Assembly: GCA_030539275.1 (NCBI GenBank)
Contig: JAUNSK010000003.1
Coordinates: forward strand, 157,082-221,081
Origin: Oscillospiraceae bacterium
Lineage (GTDB): Bacteria; Bacillota; Clostridia; Oscillospirales; Ruminococcaceae
Direction of reading: 5' to 3'
DNA length: 64,000 nucleotides
Part shown: positions 39,842-48,929 of the stretch, piece by piece
Numbering within the stretch: position 1 is the stretch's first letter
How the letters are laid out: each line of letters starts with the position of its first letter
Position numbers and translations under genes: made by a program
The notes under the pieces: model-generated
Database searches by the model: none
Seen by the model: the letters and a program-made list of their open reading frames with translations, nothing else
Told to the model about the DNA's origin: nothing

Positions 39842-41947
39842 TCAGATCTTGAAAAGAAGGTCAGAATATACAGGGAACGGCCAGTATTTTTCTGAAACAT
39901 TTGTCTCAAGTTCATCTGCTATTGCACGCAGAAGCTGCATTTTTGCAAATACATCGTTTCTGTAATAGCGTGCAAGTTCGAGAACTCCTTCAACATTTTT
40001 GGAATCAAGAAGTGACTGTTCAAGGGCAGTAATTGCTTCATCAAGACTGTTTGCAAGGCTTGAAAGCTTGTTTGCGAGCTTTTCAGCAGCAGCATTTTCA
40101 ATGCCGACTGATTTGAGTGAAGAGAGATTCTGACATACTTCCTTTGTGTAGTTCATAACTGCAGGATAGATCTGTTTCTTCGCCATATCTATCATGGTAA
40201 GAGCTTCGATGTTGATAACCTTTGAGTAATTTTCAAGAAGAATTTCTGTCCTTGAAGCAATTTCAGTCTTGGAATATATTCTGAACTTTTCAAACATTTT
40301 TACGTTCTTGTCAGCAAGATATGTCGGCAGACAGTCAACAGTTGAAACAAGGTTAGGAAGGTGACGTTCTTCAGTAGCCTCTTTGATCCACTCGTCTGAA
40401 TAACCGTTTCCGTTAAAGACGATTCTCTTGTGTTCCTTGATAGTTTTAACAAGAAGTGCTTTAAGAGCGCTGCTGAAATCATCTGCTTTTTCAAGTTCAT
40501 CTGCAAAAATTGAAAGCTGCTGTGCTACTACTGTATTCATGATTACGTTTGTACATGAAATAGAATCAGCACTTCCGAGCATCCTGAATTCAAACTTATT
40601 ACCTGTGAAAGCCATAGGAGATGTTCTGTTTCTGTCTGTTGAGTCTTTAGTGAAGCTTGAAATTGCATCAACTCCGAGCTTGAACTTAACAGAGGAGCTG
40701 CCTGTAACAGTTGTGTCGTTTTCAAGGGCATCAAGTACTGACTGGAGTTCATCGCCGATGAACATAGATACTATAGCAGGAGGTGCTTCATTTGCTCCGA
40801 GACGGTGATCATTGCCTGCGCTTGCAGCTGAAAGTCTGATAAGATCCGAATATTCGTCAACACCCTTTATAATTGCGCAGAGGAAAGTAAGAAACTGCAT
40901 ATTTTCCATCGGAGTATCGCCCGGGTCAAGAAGATTCTGACCGTCATTTGAACTCATAGACCAGTTGTTATGCTTACCTGAACCATTAACTCCTGCAAAT
41001 GGTTTTTCATGAAGGAGACAAACAAGATTATGCTTGAGTGCGATCTTCTTCATAAGTTCCATCATAAGCTGGTTGTGGTCAGCAGCAATATTTGTTGTTG
41101 TGAAAATAGGAGCAAGTTCGTGCTGAGCAGGAGCAACTTCGTTATGCTCAGTTTTTGCGAGAATTCCGAGTTTCCAGAGTTCTTCATCAAGGTCCTTCAT
41201 AAAGTCGGATACTCTGTCCTTAATGTTTCCGAAATAGTGATCCTCAAGTTCCTGGCCCTTAGGCGGCTTTGCACCGAAAAGTGTTCTTCCTGTAAGGATC
41301 AGGTCTTCACGCTGGTCATAAAGTGCCTTGTCGACAAGGAAATATTCCTGTTCTGCACCAGCAGTTGTCATTACTCTTGTAGCTGTTGTATTTCCAAAAA
41401 GCTTTAATATTCTGAGTGCCTGTTCATTTACTACTTCCATTGAACGAAGAAGAGGAGTTTTCTTGTCAAGTACTTCTCCTGTGTAGGAACAGAATGCTGT
41501 AGGAATATAAAGTGTATTATCTTTTATAAATGCATCAGAGGTAGGATCCCATGCAGTATATCCTCTTGCTTCAAATGTGGCTCTGAGTCCGCCGGAAGGG
41601 AATGAAGAAGCATCAGGTTCGCCCTTTACAAGTTCTTTTCCGGAAAATTCGAGAATTACCATACCATCTGACGTAGGGGAAATAAATGAATCATGCTTTT
41701 CAGCTGTAATTCCTGTCATAGGCTGGAACCAATGTGTAAAATGTGTTGCACCCTTTTCAATTGCCCAATCCTTCATGGCATTTGCTACAACATCAGCAAT
41801 AGAGCTGTTAAGAGCTGTTCCAAATGTCTTTGTCTGCATAACTGCCTTGAATACGTTTTTCGGCAGTCTTTCTCTCATTACAGTCTGATTGAATACATTA
41901 CACGCAAAAAAATCTGTGATAGTCTGATTTTTAGTTGATTCTGACAT
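39842..41947 (-). CDS. glnN: Glutamine synthetase type III
   Basis: 701 residues, the size of GSIII (types I and II are much shorter). It joins ammonia to glutamate using ATP in the cytoplasm. Characteristic segments are [10 protein letters not shown] near the N terminus, the glutamate/ATP-site blocks [13 protein letters not shown] and [13 protein letters not shown], and [20 protein letters not shown] is typical of Bacteroides, cyanobacteria and Ruminococcus-like Clostridia. The start is the ATG at 41945-41947, 9 bases after AAGGAGG; the frame extends 14 codons further but without a ribosome site. The leader contains a long hairpin next to the ribosome site, so translation or transcription may respond to nitrogen supply. 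Confidence 0.95.
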   Translation of the reverse strand: MSESTKNQTITDFFACNVFNQTVMRERLPKNVFKAVMQTKTFGTALNSSIADVVANAMKDWAIEKGATHFTHWFQPMTGITAEKHDSFISPTSDGMVILEFSGKELVKGEPDASSFPSGGLRATFEARGYTAWDPTSDAFIKDNTLYIPTAFCSYTGEVLDKKTPLLRSMEVVNEQALRILKLFGNTTATRVMTTAGAEQEYFLVDKALYDQREDLILTGRTLFGAKPPKGQELEDHYFGNIKDRVSDFMKDLDEELWKLGILAKTEHNEVAPAQHELAPIFTTTNIAADHNQLMMELMKKIALKHNLVCLLHEKPFAGVNGSGKHNNWSMSSNDGQNLLDPGDTPMENMQFLTFLCAIIKGVDEYSDLIRLSAASAGNDHRLGANEAPPAIVSMFIGDELQSVLDALENDTTVTGSSSVKFKLGVDAISSFTKDSTDRNRTSPMAFTGNKFEFRMLGSADSISCTNVIMNTVVAQQLSIFADELEKADDFSSALKALLVKTIKEHKRIVFNGNGYSDEWIKEATEERHLPNLVSTVDCLPTYLADKNVKMFEKFRIYSKTEIASRTEILLENYSKVINIEALTMIDMAKKQIYPAVMNYTKEVCQNLSSLKSVGIENAAAEKLANKLSSLANSLDEAITALEQSLLDSKNVEGVLELARYYRNDVFAKMQLLRAIADELETNVSEKYWPFPVYSDLLFKI

Positions 41948-41974
41948 AGGTAAAAACCTCCTTGAATTAATAAA

Positions 41975-42044
41975 GCGTTCCAATTTCAATATGCTTTTTG
42001 CAGTCTATACTGGCTGTAAAAAACAAATACTGAAATTGAAACGC
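41975..42044 (-). promoter_or_regulatory. Long leader hairpin of glnN
   Basis: A 14-base stem with one mismatch (41975-41988 with 42031-42044) encloses 42 bases that can form a further small stem. On the minus strand it is followed by CTTTATT and then the ribosome site. Candidate attenuator or antiterminator-controlled leader; no known riboswitch is recognised. Confidence 0.55.
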
Positions 42045-42078
42045 CTTTGTATCAATTTAATATTCATTTGACTTCTTC

Positions 42079-42107
42079 ATGATACATTAAAATATTTCAT
42101 TTGTCAA
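42079..42107 (-). promoter_or_regulatory. Sigma-A promoter of glnN
   Basis: On the minus strand TTGACA (42102-42107), a 17-base spacer and TATCAT (42079-42084). Transcription would begin near 42072, about 125 bases before the start codon. Confidence 0.8.
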
Positions 42108-42218
42108 TAGTCAGCATGTATTTTGTTGCTTTTGTACAAACTGTTGCATTTTAGAGTTCTTGGTTAGGCACTATGACCTACTGAATCGTTCTGACAGGAT
42201 TTACAACAGGAAATCTCC

Positions 42219-42247
42219 TTGATTTTCACTGTTAATTATGCTAAAAT
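42219..42247 (+). promoter_or_regulatory. Sigma-A promoter of pepF
   Basis: TTGATT (42219-42224), a 17-base spacer and TAAAAT (42242-42247), 57 bases before the start codon. Confidence 0.7.
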
Positions 42248-42303
42248 GGGGTACACTACTTATTCATGAAAATCAAATTAACTATATAAACAGGAGGACT
42301 CTT

Positions 42304-44118
42304 ATGGACGAAAAAGAAACTATTGCAGAGCGCAGTGAGGCCAGAAAAGAATATACCTGGAGTATTGATGATATTTATAAAGATGATTCTCTTTGGAAGA
42401 AGGATTATGACGAGGTAAAAAAACTGATACCGGTCGTAAAATCTTACTGCGGCAGACTTTCGGAATCTGCAGATACACTGTTTGAGTATCTCAGACTTAA
42501 TGACTCAATTGCAGTTTACTATGATAAGCTTGTAAATTATGCTCACAGAAAGCGTGATGAGGATACAAGAAATTCTGTTTATCAGCAGATGTGCGGTCAG
42601 CTGTCAGCACTTATTACAGAGATGGGAGACGCCTCTTCATTTGAAATTCCTGAAATGGTTTCAATAGATCCGGAGGTTCTGATCAGGTTCTATGACCAGA
42701 AGCCGGAGCTCAGGGAATATGAAGTATTTCTGGCACGGCTGGCGCAAAAGAAAAAGCATATTCTTTCTGAGTCAGAAGAAAGAATAATGGCACTCGCAGG
42801 AGAAATGCAGGATTCACCTGATACGATCTATTCTATTTTTTCTGATGCTGATATGACATTTGAGGATGCATGTGATTCAGACGGCAAAAAGTATCCTGTA
42901 ACTCATTCGACCTATATTCCGCTGATGCAGTCAGGTGACAGGGAACTCAGAAAATCTGCATTCGGTTCGATGTACTCGTCATATGGCAAGTATAAAAATT
43001 CCATTGCAGCAATGCTTGCAGCACAGACGAAACAGCTTGCATTCAACGCAAGGGTACGAAAATATGATTCAACTCTTCAGGCTTCGCTTGACGGCAATGA
43101 AGTTCCGGTATGTGTATATCATAATCTGATAGAAACAGTACATGCAAATATGTCAAGTATGCATAAGTACATGAAACTCAGAAAGAAGCTTATGAAGGTC
43201 GATGAGCTTCACATGTATGACCTGTATACTCCTGTTATAGATGATTTTGAAATGAAAATTCCGTTTGAGGAAGCAAAAGAGGAAGTTCTCAGAGCACTTG
43301 CTTCTCTTGGTGAGGATTATACAGCAATTCTCAGGGAAGGCTTCGCAGACAGATGGATCGATGTTTATGAAAATGCCGGAAAGGCAAGCGGCGCATATTC
43401 AGCAGGAGCACGTGTCCATCCGTTTGTTCTGCTCAATCATAAGGATACACTTAACTGTGAGTTTACACTTGCTCATGAAATGGGTCATGCTGTACACTCA
43501 TATCTTTCAAATAAAAATCAGCCGGTGATATACTCAGATTATGTTATTTTTGTTGCAGAGGTAGCATCGACCTGCAACGAGGCTCTTCTTATGCAGTATA
43601 TGCTTAAAAATACAACTGATCCGAAGAAAAAGGCATATCTTATAAATTATTACCTTGAACAGTTCAGAACAACTCTGTACAGACAGACTATGTTTGCAGA
43701 GTTTGAACTGAAGATAAATGAGATAACAGAAAACGGGGACGGAATCACAGCAGAAAATATTTCACAGATATATGGCGACCTCAATCGACTTTACTTCGGC
43801 GATGACGTGGTAATAGATGATGAGATCAGGGTAGAGTGGGCACGTATTCCTCATTTCTACTACAACTATTATGTATATCAGTACGCTACAGGTTATGCGG
43901 CTGCTGTTGCTCTGTCGGGCAATATCCTGCAAAACGGAAAACCTGCAGCTGATGCATACAAGAAGTTTCTTTCCGGCGGCTGTTCACAGCCACCTATTGA
44001 GCTGCTGAAAATCGCAGGAGTTGATATGACAACACCGCAGCCTGTTGACAGTGCTCTTAAGCTGTTTGATTCTCTTATTGATGAGCTTGATTCGTTGCTA
44101 AAAAGTGCAGAAGTTTAA
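42304..44118 (+). CDS. pepF: Oligoendopeptidase F
   Basis: 604 residues, full length for this M3-family cytoplasmic zinc peptidase, which cleaves peptides of about 7-17 residues. The zinc motif HEMGH is seen in LAHEMGHAVHSYL, and a downstream EVASTCNEALLM supplies the third ligand Glu. The ATG at 42304 follows CAGGAGG; the frame continues 22 codons upstream but without a ribosome site. It is transcribed alone from its own promoter. Confidence 0.93.
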   Translation: MDEKETIAERSEARKEYTWSIDDIYKDDSLWKKDYDEVKKLIPVVKSYCGRLSESADTLFEYLRLNDSIAVYYDKLVNYAHRKRDEDTRNSVYQQMCGQLSALITEMGDASSFEIPEMVSIDPEVLIRFYDQKPELREYEVFLARLAQKKKHILSESEERIMALAGEMQDSPDTIYSIFSDADMTFEDACDSDGKKYPVTHSTYIPLMQSGDRELRKSAFGSMYSSYGKYKNSIAAMLAAQTKQLAFNARVRKYDSTLQASLDGNEVPVCVYHNLIETVHANMSSMHKYMKLRKKLMKVDELHMYDLYTPVIDDFEMKIPFEEAKEEVLRALASLGEDYTAILREGFADRWIDVYENAGKASGAYSAGARVHPFVLLNHKDTLNCEFTLAHEMGHAVHSYLSNKNQPVIYSDYVIFVAEVASTCNEALLMQYMLKNTTDPKKKAYLINYYLEQFRTTLYRQTMFAEFELKINEITENGDGITAENISQIYGDLNRLYFGDDVVIDDEIRVEWARIPHFYYNYYVYQYATGYAAAVALSGNILQNGKPAADAYKKFLSGGCSQPPIELLKIAGVDMTTPQPVDSALKLFDSLIDELDSLLKSAEV

Positions 44119-44167
44119 GAAATTTTGCGTGGTCAAAGAACATAATCTACAAAGTTTCGATAATAAC

Positions 44168-44196
44168 TTGTACTTGCCGTAAAAATATGTTATAAT
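44168..44196 (+). promoter_or_regulatory. Sigma-A promoter of the lipoprotein gene
   Basis: TTGTAC (44168-44173), a 17-base spacer and TATAAT (44191-44196). Confidence 0.75.
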
Positions 44197-44241
44197 CATA
44201 AACGCTCAGCACACACGATAAATGACGCGTAATAAATAAGA

Positions 44242-44268
44242 ATGCCTGATTTTTCAGGCATCTTTTCT
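44242..44268 (+). terminator. Terminator-like hairpin in the leader of the lipoprotein gene
   Basis: ATGCCTGA (44242-44249) and TCAGGCAT (44254-44261) form a perfect stem with a T4 loop, followed by CTTTTCT. It lies between the promoter and the GGAGG ribosome site, so it could act as an attenuator rather than only as the pepF terminator. Confidence 0.6.
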
Positions 44269-44280
44269 GGAGGTATAATA

Positions 44281-45102
44281 ATGAGAAAAATAATAGCTGC
44301 TTTAATGGCGCTGACAATGGCTGCAGCCATAACTTCATGCGGAGCTGATAAAAAAGCGGACAGTTCATCAGCACCTGAAGAGACAACTACTGCAGAAACA
44401 ACAACTGAGGCCGGATCTGAGGAAGAAACAACTGCAGTTACAACACCAGCAATAAATCCTGAAGATCTCACATTCGATTTTACAGGACTTGCCAGCGAAA
44501 AGTATATCAATATACTTTCCACATCAGATAAATATCATCTTAAGTACAATATGCAGGATGGTCAGCTTATATCCGAAACATACATTGACGGTGAGAACAT
44601 ATTTGCTAAGCAGATCACAGAAAGTCTTCCGTTTACGATCAGCATGCTCTCAAAAGACGGCAATCTGTCTATGATCTGTGATGAATACAAGGCATACTGC
44701 ACATCAACAAACGATGCTGTTACTGAAACACTTACCCAGTTCAAGAATCTCGGACTTGTAGGAAGCGGAGAGACAGAAGTTGACGGTGTGAAGTACAAGT
44801 ACGATGAGTTTACAAAAAAAGACGACACATCTGATACAATTAAACTCCTTATAGATGATAAGGGCGAGCTTTTTGCATTTGAAAACAACAGCATCATCAT
44901 TTATATAGATGAAATAAGTGAAGAATTTGATTCTGATAAAATCTTTAATATTCCTTCAGATTATAAGGAAATGAGTGAGGATGAACTGTATGCACAGCTG
45001 ACAGCAGCAATGCAGGAGGCTTACAGTCAGGAGACAGGATCTGAAACTGGTGACAGTGCTGCTGATGACAGCGCTGATCAGACAACAACAAGTGCTAACT
45101 GA
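44281..45102 (+). CDS. Hypothetical secreted lipoprotein
   Basis: 273 residues. Residues 1-20 are a lipoprotein signal ending in AAITSC, with Cys20 as the lipidated residue. A low-complexity Glu/Thr-rich linker runs to about residue 58, then a domain of about 180 residues without recognised motifs, rich in beta-strand-like alternation, and a second Thr/Asp-rich tail. The general plan (lipid anchor, linker, beta-rich domain with repeated acidic residues) resembles LolA/LppX-like lipoproteins, but I cannot confirm this. The ATG follows GGAGG by 7 bases. Confidence 0.7.
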   Translation: MRKIIAALMALTMAAAITSCGADKKADSSSAPEETTTAETTTEAGSEEETTAVTTPAINPEDLTFDFTGLASEKYINILSTSDKYHLKYNMQDGQLISETYIDGENIFAKQITESLPFTISMLSKDGNLSMICDEYKAYCTSTNDAVTETLTQFKNLGLVGSGETEVDGVKYKYDEFTKKDDTSDTIKLLIDDKGELFAFENNSIIIYIDEISEEFDSDKIFNIPSDYKEMSEDELYAQLTAAMQEAYSQETGSETGDSAADDSADQTTTSAN

Positions 45103-45122
45103 TAAGAATTAAATGATGCAGC

Positions 45123-45155
45123 CTGACAGAAGTTCAGGCTGCATTTTATGTATAT
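45123..45155 (+). terminator. Terminator of the lipoprotein gene
   Basis: ATGCAGCCTGA (45123-45133) and TCAGGCTGCAT (45141-45151) form a perfect 11-base stem with a 7-base loop, followed by TTTT. Confidence 0.88.
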
Positions 45156-45251
45156 CAGGTATTTTTTATTAATGCCATGATCTATGCTGCAGATATATTT
45201 GCAGATCATTCTTAAAAATTAAAATTTGTTCGTCAAATTAAGCCCGGATAC

Positions 45252-45280
45252 TTGACAAATTTATAAAAATATGATAAAGT
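45252..45280 (+). promoter_or_regulatory. Promoter of the rplU operon
   Basis: TTGACA (45252-45257), a 17-base spacer and TAAAGT (45275-45280). Confidence 0.7.
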
Positions 45281-45286
45281 TAATTT

Positions 45287-45367
45287 GCCGCATGTGCAGG
45301 GTTGTGAAGTTGCAGCATATAGCTGTACACCTTAAACAGCGAGTTTTTTGGAAAGGAAGTAACCAAA
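45287..45367 (+). ncRNA. L21 leader-like regulatory RNA
   Basis: The about 80-base leader between the promoter and rplU is the position of the L21 leader of Firmicutes, a structured mRNA element thought to bind L21 for feedback control. The called identity rests on position and on several short self-complementary segments (for example TTGCAGCATATAGCTGTA); it was not checked against a covariance model. Confidence 0.45.
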
Positions 45368-45682
45368 ATGTACGCAATTATTGAAACTGGCGGTAAGCAA
45401 TATCAAGTAAAAGAGGGCGACGTTCTCTTTATTGAAAAGCTTGCTGTAGAAGCTGATGCTGCTATAGACTTTGATAAGGTTGTTGCAGTAAGTGCCGATG
45501 ACGGTATGAAGATAGGAGCTCCTTATGTTGACGGAGCTGTTGTTTCTGCTAAGGTTCTCAAGAATGGCAAGGGAAAGAAGATTAACATTCTTACTTACAA
45601 GCCTAAGAAGGGTTCTACAATGAAGAGACAGGGCCACAGACAGCCTTACACACAGGTTCAGATCGAAGCAATCAAGGCTTAA
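45368..45682 (+). CDS. rplU: 50S ribosomal protein L21
   Basis: 104 residues, usual length. [18 protein letters not shown] is the diagnostic L21 start and [20 protein letters not shown] the conserved C terminus that contacts 23S rRNA. It leads the conserved rplU-prp-rpmA operon; the ATG follows GGAAAGGAAG. Confidence 0.98.
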   Translation: MYAIIETGGKQYQVKEGDVLFIEKLAVEADAAIDFDKVVAVSADDGMKIGAPYVDGAVVSAKVLKNGKGKKINILTYKPKKGSTMKRQGHRQPYTQVQIEAIKA

Positions 45683-45685
45683 TCT

Positions 45686-46006
45686 ATGCTCACCGTAAAT
45701 TTCTACGAAAAAAACGGGAAGTACGTTGGCTTTAAGGTTGATGGTCATGCAGACTACGCTGAGTCAGGGCAGGACATTGTCTGTGCCAGTGTTTCATCCG
45801 CAGTTCAGCTGACATCAAATCTCATTACTCAGAACTTCGGGATCAATGCCAGAGTTGGTGTTGACAAGAAGACAAATGCAGTAACTCTGAGAGTTGCAGA
45901 GATCCGCGATGAGGCGGACAAGATACTGAGAGGTTTCAAACAGCATCTTGAGCTTGTATCGCACGAATTTGAAAATACAATTAATATTTATATTTCGGAG
46001 GTGTAA
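45686..46006 (+). CDS. prp: Ribosomal-processing cysteine protease Prp
   Basis: 106 residues. The catalytic pair is visible in GHADYAESGQDIVCASVSSAV (His of GHADYA and Cys of DIVCAS). Prp removes the N-terminal extension of L27 in Firmicutes; the L27 encoded next has such an extension, which supports the call. Three bases separate it from rplU and three from rpmA, so the three genes are a tight operon. Confidence 0.95.
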   Translation: MLTVNFYEKNGKYVGFKVDGHADYAESGQDIVCASVSSAVQLTSNLITQNFGINARVGVDKKTNAVTLRVAEIRDEADKILRGFKQHLELVSHEFENTINIYISEV

Positions 46007-46009
46007 GTT

Positions 46010-46291
46010 ATGTTAATACTTTCAATGCAGTTTTTTGCTCATAAAAAAGGAAGCGGTTCTTCAAAGAACGGCCGTGATTCTGAATCCAAGAGATTAGGCG
46101 TTAAGAGAGGCGACGGTCAGTTCGTTCTGGCTGGAAACATTCTCGTTCGTCAGCGCGGTACACACATTCATCCAGGTAATGGTGTAGGCATCGGTTCAGA
46201 TGATACATTATTTGCAAAGGTAAACGGTACTGTTAAATTTGAGCGCCTTGGCCGTGACCGTAAAAAGGTTTCAGTTTACGCTGCTCAGTAA
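46010..46291 (+). CDS. rpmA: 50S ribosomal protein L27 with Prp-cleaved extension
   Basis: 93 residues. The mature L27 starts at [15 protein letters not shown]; before it is MLILSMQFF, the Firmicutes extension ending in the Q-F-F Prp cleavage site. The mature N terminus reaches into the peptidyl-transferase centre, which explains why removal of the extension is essential. The conserved GNVLVRQRGT-type block is present as [15 protein letters not shown]. Confidence 0.98.
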   Translation: MLILSMQFFAHKKGSGSSKNGRDSESKRLGVKRGDGQFVLAGNILVRQRGTHIHPGNGVGIGSDDTLFAKVNGTVKFERLGRDRKKVSVYAAQ

Positions 46292-46320
46292 TAGGGTGAC
46301 GATTAATTTGTTGCATAAAA

Positions 46321-46350
46321 AATCCCGAGCTTTTGCTTGGGATTTTGCTG
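46321..46350 (+). terminator. Hairpin between rpmA and obgE
   Basis: AATCCCGAGC and GCTTGGGATT form a 10-base stem with one G-T pair around TTTT, followed by TTGCTG. Weak T tract, so partial read-through into obgE is likely. Confidence 0.6.
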
Positions 46351-46412
46351 TATTTATCGCATATTGATGCCTGAGTCATGTGCGTGAAGCACACATGAAA
46401 GGATGATTATAG

Positions 46413-47690
46413 ATGTTTGTAGATAAAGCCAGAATTAAAGTCAAAGCCGGTAACGGCGGAGACGGCGCAGTTTCATTTTATCGTGAAAAGTATGTAGCAG
46501 CAGGAGGTCCGGACGGCGGAGACGGCGGCAAGGGCGGCGATATAGTTTTTGTTATAGATGACAACTTTTCAACACTTATAGATTTCAGATATAAGAAAAA
46601 GTATGTTGCACCAAACGGTGAAAACGGTGGTGCAAAGCACTGCACAGGCAAAAATGCCGAGGACCTTATCATAAAGGTTCCGAGAGGAACTCTGGTCCGT
46701 GATGCTGATACAGGCAGGATCATAGCTGATTTGTCGGATGAGCCAAGAGTAATTATTGCGAAAGGCGGCCGTGGCGGCAAGGGAAATGATAACTTCAAAA
46801 CATCTACAAGACAGATACCTCGTTTTGCAAAACCCGGTTATCAGGGAGAAGAGTATAATCTTTCGCTTGAACTGAAGCTTCTTGCTGATGTGGGGCTTGT
46901 AGGATTTCCCAATGTCGGAAAGTCCACACTCATATCTGTAGTAAGCGAGGCCAAGCCTAAAATAGCAAATTATCATTTTACAACTTTGGTTCCTGTACTT
47001 GGAGTTGTCAAGGTCGATGCAGGAAAGTCATTTGTTATGGCTGATATCCCAGGTCTTATCGAGGGTGCAAGTGACGGAATCGGACTCGGTCATGAGTTTC
47101 TGCGCCATGTTGAGAGATGCAGACTGATCCTTCATATTCTTGATGTATCAGGTTCTGAAGGCAGAGATCCAAAGGAAGATTTTGAAATAATAAATGCTGA
47201 ACTTAAAAAGTTCAGTGAAGAGCTGTCTGAGTGTCCTCAGATAGTAGCGGCAAATAAAACAGATATGGCAGCACCGGAGCAGATCGAAGAACTCAGAGGT
47301 TATATCGAAGGACTCGGATATAAGTTTTTTGAGATCTCAGCTGCAACGACACAGGGAACCAGGGAGCTTATATCATATGTTTCAGCCGAGCTTGACAAGC
47401 TTCCTCCTATAAAGGTGTATGAAGCTGAGGAACTTCCGGAAGAAACGATCAAAGAACAGCAGGATGAAAAGAGCAGGATTACAGTACGAATTGAAGACGG
47501 AATTTACTACGTAGAAGCTTCATGGCTTGAGCCTATCATGAGAACTGTAGATATGGATGACTACTCATCACTTCAGTATCTCCAGCATGTACTCCAGTCT
47601 AACAACGTTTTTGCAAGACTTGAGGAAATGGGAATAAAAGAAGGCGACACTGTAGATATTCTCGGATTCCAGTTTGACTATGTCAGCTAG
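46413..47690 (+). CDS. obgE: GTPase ObgE/CgtA
   Basis: 425 residues with three domains: the Gly-rich Obg fold (1-158; VDKARIKVKAGNGGDGAVSFYREKY), the GTPase (about 159-330; GFPNVGKSTL as P loop, DIPGLIEGA, NKTD) and the C-terminal OCT domain (about 350-425), found in Gram-positive Obg proteins. It acts in 50S ribosome assembly and the stringent and sporulation controls. It follows rpmA in a common gene order. Confidence 0.97.
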   Translation: MFVDKARIKVKAGNGGDGAVSFYREKYVAAGGPDGGDGGKGGDIVFVIDDNFSTLIDFRYKKKYVAPNGENGGAKHCTGKNAEDLIIKVPRGTLVRDADTGRIIADLSDEPRVIIAKGGRGGKGNDNFKTSTRQIPRFAKPGYQGEEYNLSLELKLLADVGLVGFPNVGKSTLISVVSEAKPKIANYHFTTLVPVLGVVKVDAGKSFVMADIPGLIEGASDGIGLGHEFLRHVERCRLILHILDVSGSEGRDPKEDFEIINAELKKFSEELSECPQIVAANKTDMAAPEQIEELRGYIEGLGYKFFEISAATTQGTRELISYVSAELDKLPPIKVYEAEELPEETIKEQQDEKSRITVRIEDGIYYVEASWLEPIMRTVDMDDYSSLQYLQHVLQSNNVFARLEEMGIKEGDTVDILGFQFDYVS

Positions 47691-47698
47691 AGGTGATA

Positions 47699-48109
47699 AT
47701 GACGGAACTTAGATTATCGCAGCGTGATGCAATGCAGTACAGCCCGCTTACACTTGCTTTTCTCGGAGACAGCGTATATGAGCAGCTTGTGAGGGAGCGT
47801 ATAGTGCTTCACGGAAATACATCTGTTGCAAATCTTCACACAGCTACTACAAAAAAGGTTTGCGCGGTCTTTCAGTCAAAAGCATATGACATTATTCTTC
47901 CGCTTCTTGACGAAACTGAGGTCTCAGTTTTAAAACGCGGCAGGAATGCATCGGGCTGCTCAGCACCGAAACATGCCAATATTATTGATTACAGAAGAGC
48001 AACAGCAGTAGAATGTCTGTTTGGTTTTCTTCATTTGACAGGTTCAAGGCAAAGACTTGAAGAATTAATTAATATAATTTTGTCATCAGACAACACGGAG
48101 GTTATGTAA
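47699..48109 (+). CDS. mrnC: Mini-ribonuclease III (23S rRNA maturation)
   Basis: 136 residues, one RNase III catalytic domain without a dsRNA-binding domain. The signature LAFLGDSVYEQLVRERI carries the conserved acidic residues, and YRRATAVECLFGFL the second acidic set. It trims 23S rRNA precursors. ATG 47699 has AGAGG 5-8 bases before it; a GTG two codons earlier overlaps that site. It starts 8 bases after obgE, in one transcript. Confidence 0.92.
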   Translation: MTELRLSQRDAMQYSPLTLAFLGDSVYEQLVRERIVLHGNTSVANLHTATTKKVCAVFQSKAYDIILPLLDETEVSVLKRGRNASGCSAPKHANIIDYRRATAVECLFGFLHLTGSRQRLEELINIILSSDNTEVM

Positions 48110-48110
48110 A

Positions 48111-48842
48111 ATGTCAGGACATTCAAAATGGAGTACGATCAAGAGAAAAAAAGAAGCAACTGACTCCGCAAGAGCAAAGATATTCACAAAAATAGGAAGA
48201 GAGATCACAGTATGCGTTAAGGAAGGCGGTCCGGATCCTTCAACTAACTCAAAGCTTAGAGATCTTATTGCAAAGGCTAAGTCCAACAATGTTCCTAACG
48301 ATAATATAGACCGAGTAATCAAGAAGGCTACCGGAGACGGCGACAAGAATGATTACATCTCTATCGTATATGAGGGATATGGTCCGAACGGTGTTGCAGT
48401 TATTGTTGAGACACTTACTGACAACAAGAACAGAACTGCTGCTGATGTAAGACACTACTTTGATAAGTTCGGCGGAAACCTCGGAACAAGCGGCTGTGTT
48501 TCATTTATGTTCAGCAGCAAGGGAATTATCGTTGCTGCAAACAATTCATATGACGAGGATAAGGTAATGGAGGACTGTGTTGAATCAGGAGCTGATGATT
48601 TCAGCATCGACGGTGATACAGTTGAGTTTGTATGCTCTCCTTCAGATCTTAATTCAGTAAAGGACGCACTTGCTGGTCTTAAATATGATATCGTATCATA
48701 CGAGGTTGAAAAGGTTCCGGATAACTACATCAAGCTTACAGATGAAGAAGCTGTAAAGAAGATGGAGCTTCTGCTTGAACATCTTGAGGATAATGATGAT
48801 ATCCAGAATGTATGGCATAACTGGGAATGTGAAGAAGATTAA
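48111..48842 (+). CDS. YebC/PmpR-family translation or transcription factor
   Basis: 243 residues, full length. MSGHSKWSTIKRKKEATDSARAKIFTKIGREI is the diagnostic N terminus. The family was long annotated as transcriptional regulators; more recent work links YebC proteins to relief of ribosome stalling at prolines, so the regulator label is uncertain. The ATG starts one base after the stop of mrnC, with GGAGG inside that gene. Confidence 0.92.
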   Translation: MSGHSKWSTIKRKKEATDSARAKIFTKIGREITVCVKEGGPDPSTNSKLRDLIAKAKSNNVPNDNIDRVIKKATGDGDKNDYISIVYEGYGPNGVAVIVETLTDNKNRTAADVRHYFDKFGGNLGTSGCVSFMFSSKGIIVAANNSYDEDKVMEDCVESGADDFSIDGDTVEFVCSPSDLNSVKDALAGLKYDIVSYEVEKVPDNYIKLTDEEAVKKMELLLEHLEDNDDIQNVWHNWECEED

Positions 48843-48863
48843 GAATTAGTATGTATTTATTTC

Positions 48864-48900
48864 AAAAAGGTGTTATCATATATATGGGTAGCACCTTTTT
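48864..48900 (+). terminator. Terminator after the YebC-family gene
   Basis: AAAAAGGTG (48864-48872) and CACCTTTTT (48892-48900) pair perfectly, with further partial pairing inside the 19-base loop. Confidence 0.75.
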
Positions 48901-48929
48901 GTATTATAGAGTTTTATGGAGGAACCTGG

